Of a stretch of DNA of 64,000 nt, positions 50,001 through 62,000 are shown in pieces; positions within the stretch are counted from its first letter, which is position 1; each line of letters starts with the position of its first letter. Origin of the DNA: Lutraria lutraria. Taxonomy: Eukaryota > Mollusca > Bivalvia > Venerida > Mactridae. The notes beneath the pieces were generated by a model. That model was not told where the DNA came from. It saw only the letters and a program-made list of their open reading frames with translations, and searched no databases. Made by a program: the position numbers and the translations under genes. Location of the stretch: assembly GCA_964023205.1 (NCBI GenBank), contig OZ026839.1:15902386-15966385 (forward strand), written 5' to 3'.

Positions 50001-53000
50001 CTCAGACAGTGTCTGGTTAATGTGCCAAGTTCAATTGATGTTTTAATACAACCAAAGGTTGTGTATCAATTGTAAGCCCCCCCCCCCCCATCAGTAGATT
50101 AAATCTACTGTGAAATATTGTCAAGAAAATTGTCACATGTGCCAGATGTAAAAACATTGCAAGGAGATATAAAACACCAGGTGACACATTGTTTGATAAT
50201 TAGTTGAGAACTCATACTGGTTAGCTAACTAAATCTCTTTGAGGACTGCTTCACTGATACAAATGTTTTTGTTTTCGTGAGATTTGTGCCTGTTTTATTG
50301 TTATGTGACTTTAAAGACCAAGCAAAACAGTGGGGTAGGATTTTCACTGCATCAGATTTGTTTGAAAATACCATGTATTATGAAGTTAAAGGTTACAAGA
50401 TTATAAATATGTAGAAATCAATAAATTTTGAGAGATGCAATTTTTGTAAATGTATTGTATATATTTATTGTCAACATTCCTAAACCCTGTACTGTTGCTT
50501 ATTGTAGGATATAACAAGTGACAAATGTAGTCTACAGAGAATTACAGATGAATCAAGTTTGCTAGAAGATGGTGAATGTTTGGTTCAATTACCACTTGAT
50601 AATGCAAGTTTCTGTAATTCTGAGATGACGTATTATGTACAGTAAGTTTGTCAAGGCATTTTTTCTCTGTCTGTCAGTCAGTAAGTCAATTATACAAAAT
50701 TATTCAAAATAACTTTCACACTGTAACACTATAAAACTTAGAGTGTTACAGTGTGAAAGTTATTTTGAATACAGTTCTATAAATGTACTAGAAATTCTAA
50801 ATAAATTATTAATGTACTTGGTTTACAAAAAAGGATAATGAGTTTTTACTTGACTTGAAATGTGTTGTTGGTGAGGAATTGGTACAAGTTTTAGGTTTTA
50901 AGTCTAATAACAATAGTCCAGCATCCTTAAAACTAAGGGAAACAACTTTCTTTTCTGTTGGTGATGCTACGGCTCTCCAAAACACGGGTAAATTGACACA
51001 TACTTTTTGGAAAAGGAAGCAAAAGGTGCGCAAGCTTGTAGGATGCGTAAAAAAATTACTAATACTGGTAGTGTTTCAATGCGTCTTTCCAGTACGCAAA
51101 GTTAGCTAAGAGTACAATTAACATGTTGTGGCAGGGCTACATAAGCCTACAGAATGTGAGATTTTATGACAAGGTGCAAGGTCGTGTGGCATATTTATGT
51201 TGGCCTGCACATATTCAATCTGTGCCTATATAGATGTTGATTATGTCACAAGACTTTGTAATTATAACTTTCAAATAAGGTTAATTGGATGTTTGTAGAG
51301 AAGTTTGCAGGATTAATGACCGACTTATGAGACTGTTTTTGTTTACTTGAAAGACATAATTTGGAACAAAAGAGAACATTAGCCATCAAGATAAATCAAG
51401 AAGATAAACATGTGCATTTACTCAAATATGACATTATTGTATTAATTTATTTTTCTTACTCCCAATATATGATATATATAATTTGAAAGAATATACAAAA
51501 TGTACCTGATAACAGACAAAAACTTTTGCAGTATTTCTTTACTTAATTGTGGACTGACTGATTTTCTTGGCCATCCTCAAAGTCTGCAGATTCTATATAT
51601 TTGGAAATTAGGACCAGTTCTTGTTGTCCTTTAATGTTATTCTAATGTAAAGAAGGGAACTAACATGTAAAAACTGGTTGGTAAAAAATGTGATTTAAAA
51701 TTTTTGGGTTAGAATATACTACCGGGTAGTAACAAGTTAAATTTTGAAAATTGTCAGTTTTTATTGTTTCATCTTCTCAGTTTTTTCATTGCTTGATCGC
51801 AAAATTTTGTTGTCATTACCTTCTTGCTTTTTGTATCATTTTCTCACTGCTTTCAGGGAACAAGACGAGGATGACTTGAAAGTTTTGGTAGAAAAATCTG
51901 ATAAGACCACTGCAGAAATTGTTCAACCTGCAAATGAGAATTTAGATAAAAGAGCTGAAAACATATCTGATGTTGCTTCAAATGAAGATAAAAATTCTTC
52001 TTCTCCTTCTGCTGATGGGGAAATAGAGAAACCAAATGAAGTGAATACTGTAGATGATGAAGACGGTGCTAGTAAGACTGAAGAAGATAGTAAAGATACA
52101 CAATTAGAGACAAATACTGATACTGCTAAGACTGACAACAAACCAGATATAATTCAGGAAAATGCCATCAGTGAAAATCAGTCGAATTCAACAGAAAATG
52201 ATGCTAAATGTGAGGAGCCTGTGAAGAAAACTATGAAATCTTGGAGTCAAAAAAGACTGAAGGAAGAATGGAGACGATTTAATTTGGATTTGTCTCCTAA
52301 GGTACAGTGTAGGAAAATGAATGTCTTTTTATTTCTGTTTGTAGTTGTTATTGGAACTTTTGTTTAATTTCTTTTGAATACATGGCTTGAATATGTCTGA
52401 AGCATGACATTATTAATTGTTGTTGTTTTGAGTTACTTTCATTATTTTCTGCTCTTAATTTTTATTGTTGATGTGAAGTATGGATTTGATGAACTGGTTA
52501 TTTTTAATGACCTGTTGTTTACGTGACTGTCAGACTTAATATAGTCAATACATGATAATGATTACATTTATTTTGATAATTATGTGATAAATGGTATGTT
52601 TTTCTAATTATCAGGTATTGTACTCAGTTGGTGATATGGTTGAGTTACTGATATCCTCAGACATTGCCAAATATTGTGAATTCAAAACTGTAACTCAAGT
52701 TCTAACCCTGATGGATGGAAACTTGGAAAAGGTATCATCATGATATTCAGTACTTTTAAATTATGCTCTGCTTCCCAAATAGTTGTGAATGTTTTTTTTT
52801 TGTTTTTTTTTTGCTGTTGTTAACACTTGCATTCTTGCAAAATTATGTATTTAATGCATTTAAAAGACTCAAAAAGATTTAATGAATTATTAGTCTGACC
52901 TAGCATTGTATTTATGTAATCATGTCAATGTATTTTCAAAAGCTAGGGGGTTAAGGTTCATTTTGATAATATTCTAACAATTTGATGATGATTGTGTTAT

Positions 53001-56000
53001 GTTCTTAAATTCAGGTTCCATGTTCTAGAGCAGATGTTTTCAGTAGTAAAAGAGTCAGCATGTTAGAGAAACGGATGTTGATGAAATTTCTTCAGTTTTG
53101 TCTGAATTATGAAAATAAGCCAGATGAGATTAAAGGTATTTATCATTAATGCTTGAAGTTACAAACTTGTTCACACTGGAGAGTTGTATTGCTGTTATCT
53201 GTAATTCTACTTGTATTTTGGATTAATTTTAGATATTAATTTATATTAGGGATGATGAATTTGAATGAAAGTTTGTGTATTTGCATTTAATAGCTAGGCC
53301 ACTGTTGCTAAAAATAAAATTTGGTTTCAGGATGATAACTTCAGTTAAAATTGACGGATTTCAATGAAAGTTTGTGTATGGATAGCTTAGGGGATTACCT
53401 AAAGTGGGATTGCATTTGGGGTCAATAGGTCAAACATCTAGGTCACTGTTACTAAAAATAGAAATTTGGTTTCCGTATGATAACTTCAGTTAGGGGTGAT
53501 GAATTTGAATGAAAGTTTGTGTATATATAGCTAAGGGTATAACCTAGAGTGGGATTGCATTTGGGGTCAATAGGTCAAACATCTAGGTCACTGTTACTAA
53601 AAATAGAAATTTGGTTTCCGTATGATAACTTCAGTTAGGGGTGATGAATTTGAATGAAAGTTGGTGTATGGATAGCTTAGGGGATAACCTAGAGTAGGAT
53701 TACATTTGGGGTCAATAGGTCAAATATCTAGGTCACTGTTACTAAAAATAGAAATTTGGTGTCCGGATGATAACTTAAGCTGGCTCGCTCATTTAGACAA
53801 AATTGTCATCATTAAAAAATAGGTGCATTTTCCAAGTGAATTATCCTGGTCTGACTGAAATTGTCTTTTACAGTTGATTTATGCTGGTGCATTGATTTGA
53901 TTTTGAAGATTGTATAAACGGCCTTGGACTTATAATGACAAGGATATTAATATGTACAGTTTTAATCTTCTATCTATGTTTTGCCTGCATTAACAGTTTA
54001 TTGTTGTTAAATTCTTTCAGATTATATGGACAAACCGTTTATTGAGTTTCTTACATCTAGAAAACTTACACCAAATATTAAACATTACATCCAACATTCC
54101 ATTGCCATGGCTACAGACTCAATGACAACTGCCGAAGTAAGAATTTGCTTTTATGAAAATGTCTTAAATTTAGTATTGTCATTTGAATTTTGTTGTATTT
54201 AAACTTTTCAAAAGTTTATACATTTTTCATTTACAGATATTACAAATTGACAAGACCCACATGCAATATCTATTAAAATATCTTTTCATGACATGAAATA
54301 TTGTATAATTTTAGATAATTACTTTTTAGTTGATTATTATGTCCCCTTTCATAGAAAAGGAAGTATATTGCTTTACACATGTTGTCGGTCTGTCCGTCCA
54401 TTATCAAACTATTTGACCTAAGCTCCTCAGATTTAGTTGGGAGGTTGGTCACCACATGTAGACGACCCCTATCGATTTTAAGGTCAAAGGTCAAGGTCAT
54501 ACTTCCAGTTGACTTTAAGAGAGCATCAGTTTTTCACAAACACTTCTTGTTTGAGGATGTTTTATCTCTATGTTGGTTGTCTGTGTATTTTTGAAAGATT
54601 ATCTGGTAGAACATTAAGTGTACCACAAACATTTATACTTCTAATTCCATTTTGACTGACTCAATCTTTTAGGGTTTAACAAGAATGAAGAAGTTTTTAT
54701 CCTCACTTGGTCGCTATGGTAACACAGCATTTCTGTGGTCACTTTATGGTAGTGGTGAACTTCCTCAGAGTTTTTGCAGGTAAGTGTTGATGATGTACAA
54801 TAAGATGTTTCAAGGCCCTCATATCTTCAGAACTTTTTTCTGTTAGAAATAAAGTGTCGGGTTTGTGACTTATCTAAGTAGCTTACATATCTTAAAAGGT
54901 TGAATACATTATAGCATGCAAGAAGAAGTCAGTTTTAGTTTGTAAGTTTTACAAACATGAATCCCATAATGCTACTTGTCTTTGATGATTTTACAGAATG
55001 TGTGCTGTATTTGGTGGTGTGTATTGTCTTAAAATGTCTGCTTCATCTTTGATCATTGATTCGGAGAACAGGTAACAATTCTACATACTAGTATTTCTGA
55101 TTACTTAATTTGTTAATTATTTTCATCTAATTCTAACACAGTAAAATATTCACAACGTCATCTTAAAATTTTGCTAAAGGTTGCATACTGTTTTGTCTTA
55201 GTGTATATAAAATTTACTGTTATGTTGTTTAGATCTTGTGTTATGTCAATGTTCCCTTAAGCTTTTTCATGCCTTCAGATGCATAGCTTGTTTAAACTAG
55301 ACTTGTGAAATAGGATTCTGTTTGTTTCAGATGTACCGCCGTTATAACAACAGAAGGACAGAGAATCAAATGCAAGTAAGTTGAGCTTAGACTTGTATTT
55401 ATTATGTTCCTTGTAAGGAATAAATTAGAACATCGGCCATGGAACATGTAATTTTTCTAACATGGGTCATCCTAATGCCTTCCATTGTAATGCACATTAA
55501 TAGGACTATTGATTTAAACTGTTTTATCAATTACAGATGGTTAGTTATGGAAAGTACTTATGCACCAACAAATTATCTTGATGTGGAAACACAAGAAAAC
55601 AGGTATGAAATATGTATAAATTTATGAAAAACTAAACTTTGATAATTATTTGACAATGTGTTTTTATTCAAGAGAGTAAATCGTGTAAAAACTGGCCACC
55701 ATTCTGATGATGTCATTATTTCAACTGTCTACCATATATATGCACATATTTCACTGACATTCTAAATTAGGACTGAAATAATGAACAATAATGGTGAGAA
55801 ACATTTGTATTATATTTATACCCTTGTTCAAAGAAAATGGAGTGTATTGCTTTGCACATGGCCATCCATCCATCCATCCGTCCGGGCAATAACTAGATAA
55901 CTATTTGGCATAAGCTCTTCAGATTTTGTAGGGAAGCTTAGTCATCACATGTAGATGACCCCTATTGATTTTGAGGTCTGTATGTCAAAGGTCACACTCA

Positions 56001-59000
56001 TGGTGACCTTCAGCACAAAAACTTGCCCGACAAAAAACTAGGGAAGGATTTGGCCTAAGGTCCTCAGATTTGGTTGGGAGGTTGGTCATCACATGTAGAT
56101 TTTGAGGTCAAGGTCTTACTATCCAGTTGGCCTTAAGGAGGCATCCGTATTTCACAAACACTTCTTGTTACTCTTTGATTATCAAGTTTCTGATTTTAGA
56201 ATAACTATTTGTTAGTGGTTATAGAGCAGGTTACATATCACTGGTCAATAACTGTATTTGTTAGTGGTTATAGAGCAGGTTACATATCACTGGTCAATAA
56301 CTGTATTTGTTAGTGGTTATAGAACAGGTTACATATCACTGGTCAATAACTGTATTTGTTAGTGGTTATAGAACAGGTTACATATCACTGGTCAATAACT
56401 GTATTTGTTAGTGGTTATAGAGCAGGTTACATATCACTGGTCAATAACTGTATTTGTTAGTGGTTATAGAGCAGGTTACATATCACTGGTCAATAACTGT
56501 ATTTGTTAGTGGTTATAGAACAGGTTACATATCACTGGTCAATAACTGTATTTGTTAGTGGTTATAGAACAGGTTACATATCACTGGTCAATAACTGTAT
56601 TTGTTAGTGGTTATAGAACAGGTTACATATCACTGGTCAATAACTGTATTTGTTAGTGGTTATAGAACAGGTTACATATCACTGGTCAATAACTGTATTT
56701 GTTAGTGGTTATAGAACAGGTTACATATCACTGGTCAATAACTGTATTTGTTAGTGGTTATAGAGCAGGTTACATATCACTGGTCAATAACTGTATTTGT
56801 AGTGGTTATAGAACAGGTTACATATCACTGGCCAATCTTTAATCTTTCAGATTTATGTCAAGAGCAGTTTTTATGACAGATCGACCACTTTTAACTACAG
56901 GACAACAGGAGGTATGTACAGAAGAATAAATGATGATGCAATGTAATACTTAATTATATACTTACAGATAAATGTGGTTATCTTATAATGATTTATATGG
57001 GAAGGTATTGTTGACATATTTGATAGGATAAGGGTGAACTCCTGGGGCCTCCCTGGTCAAATATTGTTTTGTCTCTGACTTGTAATCACAAGTTCATGAC
57101 TGCTGTGAGTTCAATTCCCATCAGGGACAAAACATTCACATGTGAAGAAGCTATTAAGCTAGCTATGTAAAGGTTGGTGGTTCTACCTGTCCCAGGTGTA
57201 AGTCTCAACTGTTGAAACTTGAAAGTTGCCAAATGACTGTTGGTGCAACATAAACCCCAGTATGAACATTTCCCATTTATGTCAGCAGTTTCTGTCTAAT
57301 ACAGCAGTTTCTGTCTAATACAGCAGTTTCTGTCTATTACAGCAGTTTCTGTCTATCACACACAAGCTGTCTTTTATACACATTTCGTCTTATGACACAG
57401 TTTCTGTCCCTCATAGACATTCTGTCTATCATAGACATTCTGTCTATCATACACATTCTGTCTATCATACACATTCTGTCTATCATTCACATTTTATCTA
57501 TCATACACATTCTGTCTATCATACACATTCTGTCTATCATACACATTCTGTCTATCATACACATTCTGTCTATCATACACATTCTGTCTATCATACACAT
57601 TCTGTCTATCATACACATTCTGTCTATCATACACATTCTGTCTATCATTCACATTCTGTCTATCATACACATTCTATCTATCATACACATTCTGTCTATC
57701 ATACACATTCTGTCTATCATACACATTCTATCTATCATACACATTCTATCTATCATACACATTCTGTCTATCATACACATTCTGTTTATCATACACATTC
57801 TGTCTATCATACACATTCTATCTATCATACACATTCTGTCTATCATACACATTCTGTCTATAATACACATTCTGTCTATCATACACATTCTATCTATCAT
57901 ACACATTCTATCTATCATACACATTCTGTCTATCATACACATTCTGTCTATCATACACATTCTGTCTATCATACACATTCTGTCTATCATACACATTCTG
58001 TCTATCATACACATTCTGTCTATCATACACATTCTATCTATCATACACATTCTATCTATCATACACATTCTATCTATCATACACATTCTATCTATCATAC
58101 ACATTCTCTCTATCATACACATTCTGTCTATCATACACATTCTATCTATCATACACATTCTATCTATCATACACATTCTATCTATCATACACATTCTGTC
58201 TATCATACACATTCTGTCTATCATACACATTCTGTCTATCATACACATTCTGTCTATCATACACATTCTGTCTATCATACACATTCTGTCTATCATACAC
58301 ATTCTGTCTATCATACACATTCTATCTATCATACACATTCTATCTATCATACACATTCTATCTATCATACACATTCTGTCTATCATTCACATTCTGTCTA
58401 TCATACACATTCTGTCTATCATACACATTCTATCTATCATACACATTCTATCTATCATACACATTCTGTCTATCATACACATTCTGTCTATCATACACAT
58501 TCTATCTATCATACACATTCTATCTATCATACACATTCTATCTATCATACACATTCTGTCTATCATACACATTCTGTTTATCATTCACATTCTATCTATC
58601 ATACACATTCTGTCTATCATATTCTTTCTATCATACACATTCTGTCTATCATATGCATTCTGTCAATCATACACATTCTGTCAATCATACACATTCTGTC
58701 TATCATACACATTCTGTCTATCATACACATTCTGTCTATCATACACATTCTATCTATCATACACATTCTATCTATCATACACATTCTATCTATCATACAC
58801 ATTCTATCTATCATACACATTCTATCTATCATACACATTCTATCTATCATACACATTCTGTCTATCATACACATTCTGTCTATCATACACATTCTGTCTA
58901 TCATACACATTCTGTCTATCATACACATTCTGTCTATCATACACATTCTGTCTATCATACACATTCTATCTATCATACACATTCTGTCTATCATACACAT

Positions 59001-62000
59001 TCTGTCTATCATACACATTCTGTCTATCATACACATTCTATCTATCATACACATTCTGTCTATCATACACATTCTGTCTATCATACACATTCTATCTATC
59101 ATACACATTCTATCTATCATACACATTCTGTCTATCATACACATTCTGTCTATCATACACATTCTGTCTATCATACACATTCTATCTATCATACACATTC
59201 TGTCTATCATTCACATTCTGTCTATCATACACATTCTGTCTATCATACACATTCTATCTATCATACACATTCTATCTATCATACACATTCTGTCTATCAT
59301 ACACATTCTGTCTATCATACACATTCTATCTATCATACACATTCTATCTATCATACACATTCTGTCTATCATACACATTCTGTCTATCATATTCTGTCTA
59401 TCATACACATTCTGTCTATCATACACATTCTGTCTATCATATGCATTCTGTCTATCATATGCATTCTGTCAATCATACACATTCTGTCAATCATACACAT
59501 TCTGTTTATCATACATATTCTGTCTATCATACACATTCTGTCTATCATACATATTCTGTCTATAATACACATTCTGTCTATCATACATATTCTGTCTATC
59601 ATACACATTCTGTCTATCATACACATTCTGTCTATCATACACATTCTGTCTATCATACATATTCTGTCTATCATACACATTCTGTCTATCATACATATTC
59701 TGTTTATCATACACATTCTGTCTATCATACACATTCTGTCTATCATACATATTCTGTTTATCATACACATTCTGTCTATCATACACATTCTGTCTATCAT
59801 ACACATTCTGTCTATCATACATATTCTGTTTATCATACATATTCTGTTTATCATACATATTCTGTCTATCATACACATTCTGTCTATCATACATATTCTG
59901 TTTATCATACATATTCTGTCTATCATACACATTCTGTCTATCATACATATTCTGTTTATCATACACATTCTGTCTATCATACACATTCTGTCTATCATAC
60001 ACATTCTGTCTATCATACATATTCTGTCTATCATACACATTCTGTCTATCATACACATTCTGTTTATCATACACATTCTGTCTATCATACACATTCTGTC
60101 TATCATACACATTCTGTCTATCATACATATTCTGTTTATCATACATATTCTGTCTATCATACACATTCTGTCTATCATACATATTCTGTCTATAATACAC
60201 ATTCTGTCTATCATACATATTCTGTCTATCATACACATTCTGTCTATCATACACATTCTGTCTATCATACACATTCTGTCTATCATACATATTCTGTCTA
60301 TCATACACATTCTGTCTATCATACATATTCTGTTTATCATACACATTCTGTCTATCATACACATTCTGTCTATCATACATATTCTGTTTATCATACACAT
60401 TCTGTCTATCATACACATTCTGTCTATCATACACATTCTGTCTATCATACATATTCTGTTTATCATACATATTCTGTTTATCATACATATTCTGTCTATC
60501 ATACACATTCTGTCTATCATACATATTCTGTTTATCATACATATTCTGTCTATCATACACATTCTGTCTATCATACATATTCTGTTTATCATACACATTC
60601 TGTCTATCATACACATTCTGTCTATCATACACATTCTGTCTATCATACATATTCTGTCTATCATACACATTCTGTCTATCATACACATTCTGTTTATCAT
60701 ACACATTCTGTCTATCATACACATTCTGTCTATCATACACATTCTGTCTATCATACATATTCTGTTTATCATACATATTCTGTCTATCATACACATTCTG
60801 TCTATCATACATATTCTGTCTATAATACACATTCTGTCTATCATACATATTCTGTCTATCATACACATTCTGTCTATCATACACATTCTGTCTATCATAC
60901 ACATTCTATCTATCATACACATTCTATCTATAATACACATTCTGTCTATCATACACATTCTGTCTATCATACACATTCTGTCTATCATACACATTCTGTC
61001 TATCATACACATTCTGTCTATCATACACATTCTGTCTATCATACACATTCTATCTATCATACACATTCTGTCTATCATACATATTCTGTCTATAATACAC
61101 ATTCTGTCTATCATACACATTCTATCTATCATACACATTCTATCTATCATACACATTCTGTCTATCATACACATTCTGTCTATCATACACATTCTGTCTA
61201 TAATACACATTCTGTCTATCACACAGTTTCCTCTTTTTAGTACATTTAATGTTGTTTTTATGCCCCCAGCAACTTTGATGTCGAGGCTTATAGTGCTTGT
61301 CCTGTCCGTCCTTATGAGATTAAGTAGATTTTACCATTTCGTCTAGCACCAATACCACTTGCTGGAACACTTTGATACTTATACTGTTGTTGCATATGAT
61401 CATTTTCAATCCACCCATATCACTTTGACCTCAACTTATTTTGGTCTTAGAATGATTATGTTCTAGATTAGGTAGATTTTATGGAACACCGCTTACTGGG
61501 ACACTAAATACTTGCATGTTTACTGCATGCCACTGGGGGCATATGCATTTATTGTTTTGTAAATTATGTTTATATTTCAGCAGTTATCATTGATGTGCTT
61601 ACCTTGTCCTGATGACGGGGATAGACCAGTTAATATATTAGAACTACCACCTTCGAGTATGGCTTCACCTTCTGGTGTATGTAAGTGTCCTATTTATATA
61701 CCTCGACCAGATCATTTGGTCAATGTTGAAATATAGTCGGATATCATGCACTTAACTAGGATTTTATTTGTGCATTGTTACAAATTATCAAAATCTCTGT
61801 AGGCCCTTTGAATTTTTGCCAAGGTGAGTTTTTAGGATCGAGCTATGTCCGTCGTCGTCCGTCCGTCAGTCCGTACTCACCCAGGTGTCATTACGCAAAT
61901 CATGGCCCCAGGGTCAATATTGGCCCTGCCCAGGGTGTCAGTTGATTTCCACAACTACTTGACAGTTTAGGTAGATAACTTTTTACCATGACAAATAACA

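Noticed and set aside
50078..50091. Run of C in CHM intron 3 and run of G near 18409
   Set aside because: Simple homopolymers; no further structure to support a quadruplex or regulatory role.
51744..51856. N-terminal extension of CHM exon 5 to an upstream in-frame ATG
   Set aside because: The sequence before 51857 is a polypyrimidine tract ending in 'ctttcag'; the splice join to exon 4 keeps the REP frame, so the upstream ATG is intronic.
57392..61240. Open frame of about 1280 codons (His/Ser/Tyr and Ile/Leu repeats), plus long antisense frames
   Set aside because: Produced by an 18-bp tandem repeat without stops in several frames on both strands; it lies between two well-supported CHM exons and has no unique sequence.
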